33,823 nt of DNA. Source: Nitrososphaerota archaeon (GTDB lineage Archaea; Thermoproteota; Nitrososphaeria; Nitrososphaerales; Nitrosopumilaceae). A program made the translations under genes and the position numbers. The notes under the pieces were generated by a model, which had not been told where the DNA came from, ran no database searches, and saw only the letters and a program-made list of their open reading frames with translations. Positions 1-8,177 of this stretch are shown here, piece by piece. The DNA lies in the NCBI GenBank assembly GCA_027315065.1, contig DAHUYT010000003.1, positions 1 through 33,823 on the forward strand, read 5' to 3'. Positions within the stretch are counted from its first letter, which is position 1; each line of letters begins with the position of its first letter.

Positions 1-1173
1 TATCCCATGATAGATGCAACGGTAGTTGATTCAAAAATAAAATTATCACAAAAGAGATTTTTGCTTGAAAATGACGGCAAGTCACGTCCAGAAAACTGGA
101 TAATTCCAATCTCAATTAGGATGGAATACAAGGTAGTAACAAAGATGATGATGCGTGACTCTGTCACTATTCCATATACACGAGGTTGGTTCAAGGTAAA
201 TGATGGTCAGAAGGGATTCTACAGGGTAAGGTATGATGAATCTACGTTAGATGAACTAGGAAGACTTGTGGAGGAAAAAAAGATATCAAATCTTGACCGC
301 TGGAGCATACATCATGACCTGACAGCACTGGTAATGTCAAACCAGTATTCTATCAAGCACTATCTGGACTTTGTAAGACATTATGAAGAAGATGATGACT
401 ATGTTGTGCTATCTGACATAATTGGATTTCTGAACTTTTTGTATGTCTTGTTATCAGGCGAAAAATTCTGGGATGAGATAAAAGAGTTCAACCAATATTT
501 CATGAACGTTATATTCCAAAGGATAGGGTGGGATCCAATCAAGGGTGAAAAGTCTACATATGCTCTATTGAGAGGTAGTCTGATAAACTCTCTTGCAAAA
601 CTAGACGATCCAGAGGTATTGAAAGAAGCCAAATCTAGATTTTCAAATCTTCTCAGATCAGGTTCCCTAAGTCCAGATCTAAGAAACGCGATATACTCTA
701 CTGTTGCATGGGATGGAAACTCTGACACATATCAACAATTCATTGGTTTGTATCGTAAGGCATCCACCCAAGAAGAAAAATTAAGGTTTCTTGGTTCACT
801 TGCAAACTTTAAGGATGAACGATTACTTGCCAAGACTCTAGACTTTGTTTTATCAAAGGATGTAAGGACACAGAATCTCTTCATGCCAGTTGCAAGAATG
901 ATTGCAAATCCATATGGAAAAGAGTTGGTATGGCCATGGATTAGAAAGAACTGGAAGTATCTTATCACAAAATTTGGTGTAGGTAATCCATTACTTAATA
1001 GAATAATTGGAAGTGTATCTGTTATGGCAGATATGGAAAGTGAAAAAGAAGTTCGTGGTTTTTTTGCAAAACATCATGTCCCAGGAACTGAAATGAAACT
1101 TGCTCAGAGTCTTGAAAGAATCAGAATCCATGCCAAGTTTCTTAAAAACATAAGAAAAGAATTTGGACAATAG
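1..1173 (+). CDS. M1 family aminopeptidase, C-terminal part (5' end outside window)
   Basis: The reading frame is open from base 1, and the first codons read Y-P before the first Met, which fits the GYP...F-L-L...W-I-P-I stretch that opens the C-terminal (ERAP1_C-like) part of M1 aminopeptidases such as tricorn-interacting factors F2/F3. The gene is therefore cut by the window edge and the Met at base 7 is internal. The visible roughly 390 residues are the helical C-terminal domain; landmarks are W-I-I-P-I near residue 30 and F-K-V-N-D-G-Q-K-G-F-Y-R-V-R-Y near residue 65. The zinc site (HEXXH) and GAMEN motif would lie upstream and cannot be checked. Family members trim short peptides left by the proteasome in the cytoplasm. 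Confidence 0.88.
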   Translation, partial: YPMIDATVVDSKIKLSQKRFLLENDGKSRPENWIIPISIRMEYKVVTKMMMRDSVTIPYTRGWFKVNDGQKGFYRVRYDESTLDELGRLVEEKKISNLDRWSIHHDLTALVMSNQYSIKHYLDFVRHYEEDDDYVVLSDIIGFLNFLYVLLSGEKFWDEIKEFNQYFMNVIFQRIGWDPIKGEKSTYALLRGSLINSLAKLDDPEVLKEAKSRFSNLLRSGSLSPDLRNAIYSTVAWDGNSDTYQQFIGLYRKASTQEEKLRFLGSLANFKDERLLAKTLDFVLSKDVRTQNLFMPVARMIANPYGKELVWPWIRKNWKYLITKFGVGNPLLNRIIGSVSVMADMESEKEVRGFFAKHHVPGTEMKLAQSLERIRIHAKFLKNIRKEFGQ

Positions 1174-1482
1174 CACTTCTTTTTTGAAATAATACTCTCA
1201 ATGTTCAAGTCCCAAGTCAGCAACACTGATAGGCAATCTCTTCACAAAAACTAAAGGCAATATCGATGATGTTCCGTGTATTGGTTCTTGATGGCTCTCA
1301 ATGGGAATGTTTTATTCCACAAATCTGTTTTCCTCTTGATGCACTGAGGGTGATAAACATAACCCATGGAGTCTTTCTGGTATTTTGACAGCTAAGAAAA
1401 AACAATAGCATCAAAATCCGAAAAAAAGAAAAGTAAAAAGAGATTAACCCACATTTTGGAACTGTTTTTATAATTTGATACC
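1174..1482. other. Intergenic, no recognised gene
   Basis: About 310 bases between the aminopeptidase and the antiporter. A 40-codon plus-strand frame at 1266-1388 (starting M-M-F-R-V-L-V-L-D-G) is open but I do not recognise it and it has no clear ribosome site; it may be chance or a gene relic. The last 60 bases are A/T rich and probably hold the antiporter promoter. Confidence 0.4.
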
Positions 1483-2775
1483 ATGAAAGTAAAGATGGTT
1501 GGCATAAGCATAGACACATTGCTTAGAACAGAATGGATCTTTCCTATATTTCTCGGTGTGATCTTCCTTGCCTCATTGTTTGCCAAAAAGATTCGGCTAC
1601 CGTATACCATGGTTCTGGTAGGAATAGGAATAGCAGTATCACTTATACACACATCAGGATTTGGCATTTTTAATACTTCTAAGTTCCATGTGAATCCAAA
1701 ATTAATTCTGTATTTCATTGTACCGCCCTTAATCTATGAAGCTATGATGAAAATAGATCGTGAGCAATTCAAGACAGTAAGAATATCATCATTATTGCTT
1801 GCCACTCTTGGTGTGGTTCTTGCGACACTAGTAGGAGGATTATTACTTTCTTATGTTGCGGGATTGCCAACTATTGTCGCTTTTGCATTTGCAGCGCTGA
1901 TTGCACCCACCGATGCTGCAATTGTAATTCAAGTATTCAAAAAAGTCAAGGTACCAGGGGCACTGGCAATGCTTATGGAGTCAGAAGCTAGTTTTAACGA
2001 TGCAGTCGGTCTTATCCTGTTTTCTTCTATTATAGCAATAGCTGCAGCTCAAGGTTCCGTACTGGGATCATCGGATACTATCGGGCAGATAAATATCAAT
2101 ATTCCGGAACAGATGGTACACTTTGCTATTGTATTTTTTGGTGGAATAGCTGTAGGTCTTGGGTTTGCAGTGGGCGCAAGATTCCTCATCAAACTTATGG
2201 ATGAACCGTTAGCAGAGACTGCTCTTTCTGTTGCTGTCTTGTTCGGCTCTGTGGTTGTTGCAAATTCATTGCAATTTTCTGGTCTAGTTGCAGCAGCTGC
2301 TTCTGGTCTATACTTTGGTAACTTGGTTATGAAGGGAAAGGGAATAATGAGCGAAAAAACACTAGTGTACAGTTCAAACTTTTGGGAGATGATTGCTTTT
2401 TTTGCAAATTCTGTAGCGTTCCTGTATCTTGGATTAAGTATGGATATTCAAAACATGGGAAAAAATCTGCCATTGATTGCAATGGCTTTTGGTGTGGTAT
2501 TGGCAGCACGAGCTGCATCCACATATCCAATACTTGCTGCAACTCATAGATTTACACACGAAAAATGGCCAAGTGCATGGAGACATGTAGTAATGTTAGG
2601 CGGAATGCGGGGGGCTCTGTCCGTTGCACTTGTAGCAACTCTACCAGACAGCAATTTCAAAAATATATTGGAACCGATAACATTTGGAGTCGTACTCTCA
2701 TCTCTAATAATTCAATATCCATTGCTAGCAAGATACATCAAGAAAGCATTTCCAGAAACTGCAATGCCTCAATAA
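1483..2775 (+). CDS. Na+/H+ antiporter, CPA1 (NhaP-like) family
   Basis: A 430-residue polytopic membrane protein with about 12 hydrophobic segments. CPA1 hallmarks are visible: A-P-T-D-A-A near residues 141-146, the E-S-E-A-S-F-N-D-A-V-G block with the Asn172-Asp173 ion-binding pair, and G-G-M-R-G-A-L-S-V-A-L near residue 373. The length fits archaeal NhaP transport domains without a long cytoplasmic tail. It should exchange external protons for internal Na+ (or K+), supporting pH and salt homeostasis. The ATG at 1483 follows an A/T-rich stretch (ttttataatttgatacc), suggesting a short or absent leader. Immediately after its stop codon lies the right-end fragment of a tnpB element. Confidence 0.88.
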   Translation: MKVKMVGISIDTLLRTEWIFPIFLGVIFLASLFAKKIRLPYTMVLVGIGIAVSLIHTSGFGIFNTSKFHVNPKLILYFIVPPLIYEAMMKIDREQFKTVRISSLLLATLGVVLATLVGGLLLSYVAGLPTIVAFAFAALIAPTDAAIVIQVFKKVKVPGALAMLMESEASFNDAVGLILFSSIIAIAAAQGSVLGSSDTIGQININIPEQMVHFAIVFFGGIAVGLGFAVGARFLIKLMDEPLAETALSVAVLFGSVVVANSLQFSGLVAAAASGLYFGNLVMKGKGIMSEKTLVYSSNFWEMIAFFANSVAFLYLGLSMDIQNMGKNLPLIAMAFGVVLAARAASTYPILAATHRFTHEKWPSAWRHVVMLGGMRGALSVALVATLPDSNFKNILEPITFGVVLSSLIIQYPLLARYIKKAFPETAMPQ

Positions 2776-2799
2776 GTTCTGTCAAGCTATAGGCTCATG
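2776..2799 (-). repeat. Right-end fragment of tnpB element, inverted copy
   Basis: GTTCTGTCAAG-CTATA-GGCTC matches, in the same orientation, the right end beyond the intact tnpB (18640-18660, GTTCTGTCAAG-TTATC-GGCTC), and is inverted relative to the right end at 3076-3100. It abuts the antiporter stop codon directly. It looks like the tail of a second, otherwise lost, element copy facing left. Confidence 0.65.
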
Positions 2800-2835
2800 A
2801 ATCATGCATAGATCGCAGTTATTGCAAAATAACCC

Positions 2836-3100
2836 CCACTGGGTCCTAATATGCGGAAGTATAATCCAAGAGGACAGGTACTAATCTCGTTAATTGTGGT
2901 GCAATAGTTGTAGGAAATCATGGGCAGAGATGTTTTAGATGTCATGAACCTATCTCACAAGGGATTGCAAAGGTTCTGCAATCCCAATGGGCTCAGTTGA
3001 AGCAATGAAGGGAATCTGGGTAATGTAATGTCAGTGATTCTCTGAATGGATGGAAACAAGTTGGGTTTAAATGCATGAGCCGTAAGACCTTGACAGAACC
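2836..3100 (+). pseudogene. Decayed tnpB C-terminus with right end (IS200/IS605 family relic)
   Basis: Translating the plus strand in shifting frames gives L-I-C-G-S-I-I-Q-E-D, then L-W-C-N-S-C, then G-R-D-V (frameshift) and M-N-L-S-H-K-G-L-Q-R-F-C-N-P-N-G-L-S, followed by K-L-G-L-N. These align in order with the zinc ribbon, last RuvC Asp region and C-terminal tail of the intact TnpB at 18651-19826. There are several stops and at least two frameshifts, so it is non-coding now. It ends with the same TTGACAGAACC as the intact element (3090-3100). No N-terminal or central part of the gene remains. Confidence 0.82.
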
Positions 3101-3140
3101 AATCATAAAATAATCCATCGATACTAATCACAGTATTAAA

Positions 3141-3953
3141 TTGACACAAAATCAGAGCGAATCTACTGGAATAATATCTGAAGGCAAGAGCTATGCCAAA
3201 CTAGGCAAGCACAAGAATGCAGTATCTTTTTTTGACAAGGTTCTAAAGGACGATCCACAAAATGTAGATGCATTGTATCATAAAGGATTGTCTCTTATTC
3301 AATTAAGGAAAAATAAAGATGCAGTTGTATGTTTTGAAAAAATACTTGAAAAAGACCCAAATCATGTATTATCTCTGAACAACCTAGGAAATTCATATGC
3401 TGAACAACAGCAGTTTGAGCGAGCAATAAACTTCTACGAAAAGGCATTGAAGGTGGATCCAACTTTTGTGCCAGTTATCTACAACAAGGGCATTGCAGAA
3501 ATAGGAGTTGGAAAGTATGACGAAGCATTGCGATGTTTTAACCAATCTTTGTCTGTCGAGCCTGAAAATGTTTCTGCCACTTACTTTAAAGGTCTTGTAC
3601 TTGGAAAGCAGAAAAAACACAATGACGCATTATTGTGTTTTGATAAGGTGATGGAAAAGGAACCTGAAAATTTTGAAGCCTTGTTTTACAAGGCCACTAG
3701 TCTTGCAGAGCTTGGCAAACACCAAGATGCGCTCATACTGTTTGATAAAGTACTAAAAGACAATCCAAAAAATGGTACAGTAATCTACTCCAAGGCAAGG
3801 AGTAAGGCAGAACTTGGACTGGACAGTGAAGCACTCGAGTTGCTTGCACAGGCAATATCGTACTACGGAAAGACAATAAAGGGATGGGCGGTCAAGGACT
3901 CTGTATTTAATCGATTAAAAGACGATCTACGATTCAAGGCAGTAGTGAAATAA
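3141..3953 (+). CDS. TPR-repeat protein
   Basis: A 270-residue soluble protein made almost wholly of about seven tetratricopeptide repeats of 34 residues; the recurring pattern is A-L-x-x-F-D-K-V-L-x-x-x-P-x-N-x-x-A-L. The repeats run from about residue 10 to 250, with no signal peptide or membrane segment. TPR solenoids bind peptides or proteins, so a scaffold role is likely; the partner is unknown. The start is TTG at 3141, with an A/T-rich TATA-like element around 3104-3114, about 27-37 nt before it, consistent with a leaderless message. The next gene starts 3 nt after its stop, so the two probably form an operon. Confidence 0.8.
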   Translation: MTQNQSESTGIISEGKSYAKLGKHKNAVSFFDKVLKDDPQNVDALYHKGLSLIQLRKNKDAVVCFEKILEKDPNHVLSLNNLGNSYAEQQQFERAINFYEKALKVDPTFVPVIYNKGIAEIGVGKYDEALRCFNQSLSVEPENVSATYFKGLVLGKQKKHNDALLCFDKVMEKEPENFEALFYKATSLAELGKHQDALILFDKVLKDNPKNGTVIYSKARSKAELGLDSEALELLAQAISYYGKTIKGWAVKDSVFNRLKDDLRFKAVVK

Positions 3954-3956
3954 TAC

Positions 3957-4259
3957 ATGTCTGAAGATTTACTAAAAGATGTGAAAACTCTTCTTGCGTC
4001 TGGTAGGGGAGATGCAAAGAGACTATGTGAAATATTGAATTCGATAAAACAGAAAAACCCAGTCTACATGTCAGATTACAAGTACGTTCAAAGCTTAATT
4101 TCTGGTGAATCGGAGGAACATAAATCAGAAACTGAATCGAAAATGCCGGAAAAAGTAAAAATAGACAATCCGTTGTATCTTCTCAGGATACGGCTTGCAG
4201 AAGGAAAAATAACGGTAGATGAGTTCAGAGGGCTGAAAAAAGCTATAACTGAGATATAA
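3957..4259 (+). CDS. Small protein: thaumarchaeal N-terminal domain plus SHOCT-like C-terminus
   Basis: 100 residues. Residues 1-50 (M-S-E-D...V-K-T-L-L-A-S-G-R-G-D...R-L-C-E-I-L) match the N-terminus of the protein at 15673-16470 position by position. Residues 70-97 (D-N-P-L-Y-L-L-R-I-R-L-A-E-G-K-I-T-V-D-E-F) have the SHOCT form, a short C-terminal helical motif thought to mediate oligomerisation. Between them is a charged linker. There is no membrane segment, unlike the paralogue. The gene lies 3 nt downstream of the TPR gene and is probably co-transcribed; the pair may form an adaptor complex (inference). Confidence 0.7.
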   Translation: MSEDLLKDVKTLLASGRGDAKRLCEILNSIKQKNPVYMSDYKYVQSLISGESEEHKSETESKMPEKVKIDNPLYLLRIRLAEGKITVDEFRGLKKAITEI

Positions 4260-4427
4260 ATTCTTTAAAAGAATGATTTCTTCTTAAATTTTAAATTAAA
4301 AAAAGAGATAACTGTTATACACACGATGCATTCAAGGGTAATAATCTCATTTGTATGTCTAGAACAATCAAGTATAGACTTTACAATCTTACACTATCCG
4401 ATTAAAGTGAGATGTTCTCTGTAATAT

Positions 4428-4433
4428 GGTGAT
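4428..4433 (+). promoter_or_regulatory. Shine-Dalgarno site fixing the artubulin TTG start
   Basis: GGTGAT is complementary to the 16S 3' end seen in this window (GATCACCTCC) and lies 5 nt before the TTG at 4439. It supports that non-ATG start over other codons. Confidence 0.6.
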
Positions 4434-4438
4434 TAGTA

Positions 4439-5833
4439 TTGTCAAATCTTAATGCTCCTCTACCGCCAGCGCCTGTGTTGATGACATGTTTTGGTCATTG
4501 CGGAATAGGTTTGGGTGCGGAGGCATACAGAAGACTGTTGATTGATGTAGGAGCTAATCCTCTCAAGCCTACGCTAAAAGGAGAAAAGGAAGAATCCCGC
4601 GTTTTGAAAAGATATGGTAGCACAATTCTACGATTTCCAAATTCTTATGGAGGAAACGATATACCGCTGATCCCTAGGGCATTGTTGGTTGACTTGGATC
4701 CAAGAGCAGCTAACCTGATATTGCAATCATATCCTGATCTGTTTGCACTCCGCGATAAGCATGTAATCCATGGGGCAGGAGGTGCTGCAAGAAACTGGGC
4801 TGAAGGACGAAGTAGATTTACCAATGAAGTCACTCAAAAGTTTGATTTGCAAAAACAACTGTCTGGTCTATCGCCCGAACCAGTAAGGGGTTTTACAATA
4901 CCTTTTGCAATGGGTGGGGGAACCGGAAGTTCATTTGCTAGTGCGTTTATGCAATATATAAAAAAGGATTCCAAGGAGCATGCAACAATAGCATCATTTG
5001 GACTCTTGCCCGAATTTGGATGGGACCCGGTGATCTTCGAAGCGGCTGCAATTAACATCGTAATGAATCTTGAATACCAGATAAAATATAGTGACTGTTC
5101 GATTCTATTCTCTAATAAAAAACTAAGGGAGGTGGCTCATAAAAATGAGAAAAGAATTGAAAAAATACCGTCAATTATTGATGATCTTCCAAAAGAGCAT
5201 GAAATAGGCTGGAAGGATTACAAAGGCATGAACTTGATCGCTGCAAACGCAATATCCATGTTCATCGCGTCGTTTGCAAGAGAGACAGAATGGGATATGT
5301 CAAATTATAGGACATGGCTTGCAACAAAGAAGCCGAGATTTGCAGTATCATGGGTTATTCCAGTAATGCCAGATGAAAAACAATGGGGAGATGACTTGAT
5401 GTCTGCAGGCAAGGGAAATACCATGAATGCAATTATAGACCACATCCACAAGAAAAATGATGCGGTATTGTTTGATATAGACGAAAATGACATAAGAGAC
5501 AAAGGAGGACAACGCGACTCTTGTGTCGCGCTAGTCAAAATCAAGGGAGAATTTGATGTAAAGGAAAGAGAGGTTCTAAAGAACATGATAAAGGATAGGT
5601 TTCATATTGAAGACTCTAGAATGATATTTGTCAAGATTCCAATACTAGAAACAGAACAAGCCAATGTTACAATACTTGTAAACACCAAGGCAATCGGGCC
5701 TAAGATTTTGGAGATAGCAAGTGAGGCAGAAGCATCCTGGGATAGTTACAAGGAAGAATATGGAAAATGGGGGCTAACAACTGAAGAGTTCAAACAAAGC
5801 CTAATGGACGTCGTTCATCAGTTTAGTGCTTAG
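4439..5833 (+). CDS. Artubulin-type tubulin/FtsZ superfamily GTPase
   Basis: 464 residues, close to eukaryotic tubulin length (about 450) and longer than FtsZ. Tubulin landmarks appear in order: a G-box-like N-terminus (F-G-H-C-G-I-G-L-G, residues 18-26), V-D-L-D-P-R (like the D-L-E-P of tubulin), A-G-G-A-A-R-N-W-A-E-G (tubulin N-N-W-A-x-G; Asn119-Trp120), the T4 signature G-G-G-T-G-S-S (159-165), N-L-I-A-A-N-A-I (helix H8 region), and K-P-R-F before a beta strand as in tubulin Y-P-R. This fits artubulin, described from Nitrosoarchaeum (Yutin and Koonin 2012), rather than FtsZ or CetZ. It should bind GTP and form cytoplasmic filaments; its cell role is not known. At the T7/H8 site the sequence is W-D-M-S-N-Y (285-290): an Asp is kept but Asn289 may replace the catalytic acid. 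A coiled-coil gene starts 2 nt after the stop. Confidence 0.85.
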   Translation: MSNLNAPLPPAPVLMTCFGHCGIGLGAEAYRRLLIDVGANPLKPTLKGEKEESRVLKRYGSTILRFPNSYGGNDIPLIPRALLVDLDPRAANLILQSYPDLFALRDKHVIHGAGGAARNWAEGRSRFTNEVTQKFDLQKQLSGLSPEPVRGFTIPFAMGGGTGSSFASAFMQYIKKDSKEHATIASFGLLPEFGWDPVIFEAAAINIVMNLEYQIKYSDCSILFSNKKLREVAHKNEKRIEKIPSIIDDLPKEHEIGWKDYKGMNLIAANAISMFIASFARETEWDMSNYRTWLATKKPRFAVSWVIPVMPDEKQWGDDLMSAGKGNTMNAIIDHIHKKNDAVLFDIDENDIRDKGGQRDSCVALVKIKGEFDVKEREVLKNMIKDRFHIEDSRMIFVKIPILETEQANVTILVNTKAIGPKILEIASEAEASWDSYKEEYGKWGLTTEEFKQSLMDVVHQFSA

Positions 5834-5835
5834 GT

Positions 5836-6387
5836 ATGGTAGACTTTAATTTCTTGGAACAAGTTGCAACCCAAATCAAGAGAAATAGGCAACAACTAAC
5901 CGATGTTGAAGATGAACTATCCACAATAAGTTTTAGAATTCATGAGATTCCACTCAAGATATCAACTGAATCAAATTTTGCAAAGATGATTGGTGAACAA
6001 TACAACGATGCCACCAAAGAATTAGAATCTGCAAAGGAACGACTCATGGCAGAAAAGGAAACTCTAACAACTAAGATAAACGAAGACATTTCTACGTTTA
6101 TCACTGAATTTACATCGCAAGAACTTGTAATTCCGCTGGAACCTAATCCAAAAATTGCGGATGGTAACACTCTTTTCAAATACAAAGGTGATTCAGCGTT
6201 TAGGAACATATTTGATATATTAAGCGAGCTTTTAGGATTAAGTTCGCCCATCCTTGTAAAAGATGTTATGTTCTCTCCTACTGAGATTGTAATCAAAGTA
6301 ACAGATGAATATGAGGCAAAGCAAAAGTTCCTGAGCAGTATTAACGAAGTACAGAAGACTCTCTTAATCAAACGAAGAAAGAACTAG
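5836..6387 (+). CDS. Coiled-coil protein coupled to artubulin, function unknown
   Basis: 183 residues. Residues 1-90 are helical, charged and heptad-like (Q-V-A-T-Q-I-K-R-N-R-Q-Q-L..., A-K-E-R-L-M-A-E-K-E-T-L), as expected for a coiled coil. Residues 95-183 look like a compact alpha/beta domain ending in a basic tail (K-R-R-K-N). There is no signal peptide or membrane segment. The ATG lies 2 nt after the artubulin stop, so the two are almost certainly co-transcribed and made together. I do not recognise the family. The arrangement suggests a filament-binding, capping or tethering partner of the artubulin; that is inference from position and coiled-coil content only. Confidence 0.75.
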   Translation: MVDFNFLEQVATQIKRNRQQLTDVEDELSTISFRIHEIPLKISTESNFAKMIGEQYNDATKELESAKERLMAEKETLTTKINEDISTFITEFTSQELVIPLEPNPKIADGNTLFKYKGDSAFRNIFDILSELLGLSSPILVKDVMFSPTEIVIKVTDEYEAKQKFLSSINEVQKTLLIKRRKN

Positions 6388-6427
6388 CCCTATAGATAAA
6401 TTCAGGTTCTCTAATGTCTACTACAAA

Positions 6428-6442
6428 CCCTAAAAAATAGGG
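6428..6442. terminator. Possible hairpin after artubulin operon
   Basis: CCCTA-AAAAA-TAGGG is a 5-bp stem with an A5 loop 40 bases after the coiled-coil gene stop and just before the next gene. No strong T-run follows, so it is a weak candidate for a terminator or RNA 3'-end element. Confidence 0.25.
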
Positions 6443-6460
6443 ACTGACAATGAAATCCAG

Positions 6461-6862
6461 ATGAAAAGTAGACTTGCTCTTATGGTCATAACAATAATTG
6501 TCTTGTCATCAACAGTACAGTTAGCTCACTCGCAGCTTTCTGGGGGAGTGTCAGCCAGATTGCAAAATGGTGTCTGGACAGTACCTACAAATAAACAGGT
6601 GCAAATTTCGGCTGACGTCGTAAATGGCCTTGATCGAGATCAATCGTTTGCATATATCGTTCAAATATTGGACAAGAACGGAGTTGCGATTCAGCTTTCA
6701 TGGCTTACTGGAACACTTAGTGCTGGGCAGTCACTTAACCCGTCACAATCTTGGACTCCTACCGTGCCTGGAAATTATACAGCCCAGATCTTTGTTTGGT
6801 CAGGAATAAACAATCCTGATGCCTTGTCATCCCCTCTTGTCATGAAGGTAACAGTAACCTAG
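6461..6862 (+). CDS. Secreted beta-sandwich-like protein
   Basis: 133 residues with a clear Sec signal peptide (M-K-S-R-L-A-L-M-V-I-T-I-I-V-L then A-H-S, likely cleaved before Gln25). The mature part, about 108 residues, is rich in beta-strand patterns and Thr/Ser/Asn, with W-T-P-T-V-P-G-N-Y-T-A-Q-I-F-V-W near the end, typical of an Ig/FN3-like extracellular fold that binds or spaces other surface proteins. There is no membrane anchor or Cys. An out-of-frame ATG lies just upstream (6450), so the start at 6461 is chosen from the signal peptide. Neighbours give no specific role. Confidence 0.65.
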   Translation: MKSRLALMVITIIVLSSTVQLAHSQLSGGVSARLQNGVWTVPTNKQVQISADVVNGLDRDQSFAYIVQILDKNGVAIQLSWLTGTLSAGQSLNPSQSWTPTVPGNYTAQIFVWSGINNPDALSSPLVMKVTVT

Positions 6863-6902
6863 TTCCACATCTGTTATAATTTGGAGGATATACGACAAAC
6901 TT

Positions 6903-7250
6903 ATGGACAGAAAGGGAGGAATCATTACTGGAGTCATTCTTGCCATCTCATCAGCTTTTTTCTTTATTTTTATTAGTTTTCCACTTTTAAATCAACAGCC
7001 AAATGATCAAGGAAACTCGCCATTTTCTACTAGTACACAATCCCCTGATACTATAAGCACAATTGCAAGTGACATAGACTCATGTATGTCCAACCCCTCA
7101 TCGTATTGTGATCAAGAAATGTTACAGATATCAAAATTCTGCGAACAAAACAAGGGTCAAGAACAAACATATTCGTTTTGTTCGGATAATAGAGTACAGA
7201 TGTATATAGAACAGCGCAATGTGGCTCAGATTAAAGTCAATGGTGGCTGA
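6903..7250 (+). CDS. Small membrane-anchored protein with four extracellular Cys
   Basis: 115 residues: an N-terminal membrane anchor or uncleaved signal (residues 8-28, I-I-T-G-V-I-L-A-I-S-S-A-F-F-F-I-F-I), a Ser/Thr/Pro/Gln-rich spacer (30-55), then a domain with Cys at about 60, 68, 80 and 92 (S-C-M-S-N, Y-C-D-Q, F-C-E-Q, F-C-S-D). Even Cys number and outside location suggest two disulfides. I do not recognise the family. It is 40 nt after the secreted protein and may share its transcript. Confidence 0.6.
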   Translation: MDRKGGIITGVILAISSAFFFIFISFPLLNQQPNDQGNSPFSTSTQSPDTISTIASDIDSCMSNPSSYCDQEMLQISKFCEQNKGQEQTYSFCSDNRVQMYIEQRNVAQIKVNGG

Positions 7251-7297
7251 GGTTAACCTTTAGGATTTTATCCTATATTTTATCTTGGTCTGTAGAT

Positions 7298-7711
7298 TTA
7301 TCTTTCGGTAGCCATGAGAAACTTACCCATGTTTTTTGCAACCATGGGGATTATCTTCTTCGTAATTATCTGGTGAAAATTATCGGCATCGGAGTCAAAT
7401 GAGAGCAACAATACATGTGCCAGCCTGCTGTTCTCGTCTGCAATGGGAATAGTAGCTCTTATCAATTTTGTATAATGAGAACTTGCATATAGTATCTTTC
7501 CAAGTCTGTATTCCCATCTCAATCTGGTGTATTGTCTTGTTGCGGCAGTGATTGCATACTGGGCTCTTTCTTCTGCGTTTAGCAATGGCACGAGCCCTTT
7601 TCTATCTGCTGTGGATTCTAGCTTCCCGTCTACATCTGCAATTCCTGCAAATCTTATTTTAGGATCTAGTTCAACCACATCCCTGCAAAACTCTTCAAAT
7701 AGGCTCTTCAT
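7298..7711 (-). CDS. Roadblock/LC7-like small protein
   Basis: 137 residues, soluble. The pattern of an N-terminal helix, F-A-G-I-A-D-V-D-G-K-L (about residues 20-30), then a long helix and paired beta strands (I-L-Y-A-S-S...I-R-A-T-I-P-I-A...H-V-L-L-L-S-F) fits the roadblock/longin-type fold widespread as small thaumarchaeal proteins. Such proteins usually dimerise and regulate small GTPases or sense ligands; no GTPase gene lies next to it. It is convergent with the Cys-rich membrane protein. The next minus-strand gene upstream ends 44 nt away, so the two may form an operon. Confidence 0.55.
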   Translation of the reverse strand: MKSLFEEFCRDVVELDPKIRFAGIADVDGKLESTADRKGLVPLLNAEERAQYAITAATRQYTRLRWEYRLGKILYASSHYTKLIRATIPIADENSRLAHVLLLSFDSDADNFHQIITKKIIPMVAKNMGKFLMATER

Positions 7712-7754
7712 TCAATAGGGGTATTGTAAATAGCTATATTTGTTTTCTGGAAAG

Positions 7755-8108
7755 TCAGAGTATGTGATACAACACCTTAAAGTCTTCCGCAATTCTATAC
7801 GCTGCGTTTTGAAGCTTGGTAACCTCGGTCATGTTTTGTTTTCTAACTGCAATCTGTCTCATCATTGTCATACATTTGTGGACTCTGTTATGGTCTGCAT
7901 TGTCTTCCTTATCTGACCACATCTTAAAGCAGTCATCAAATTCAAGACAGAATCTCAATATGAATTCCTCCCAACACTGATGTGTAACGGGATATCCAAT
8001 TGCATGTGCGATCTCGCGAAATTCGTTGCTCCTGTTTATCAAGAGTCTATCTAATGAATGTCTTACCTTGAATGGATCATATTCACTTGTAACTAGTTTT
8101 GCTTGCAT
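7755..8108 (-). CDS. Conserved helical protein of unknown function
   Basis: 117 residues, all-helical by eye and rich in charged residues, with four or five Cys/His positions (C-W-E-E-F, R-F-C-L-E-F-D-D-C, H-K-C-M-T-M-M). There is no signal peptide or membrane segment. I do not recognise the family. It reads toward and probably with the roadblock-like gene. The ATG at 8108 is preceded on its strand by an A/T-rich stretch suited to a leaderless promoter. Confidence 0.55.
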   Translation of the reverse strand: MQAKLVTSEYDPFKVRHSLDRLLINRSNEFREIAHAIGYPVTHQCWEEFILRFCLEFDDCFKMWSDKEDNADHNRVHKCMTMMRQIAVRKQNMTEVTKLQNAAYRIAEDFKVLYHIL

Positions 8109-8177
8109 GATTTTTTATGGTGTATGTAAATGATAAACACGGGGAATATAGTGCAATACACTGCAAACACGATAAAA

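Noticed and set aside
7251-7297. Terminator between convergent genes
   Set aside because: Short A/T-rich gap with no stem I could draw with confidence.
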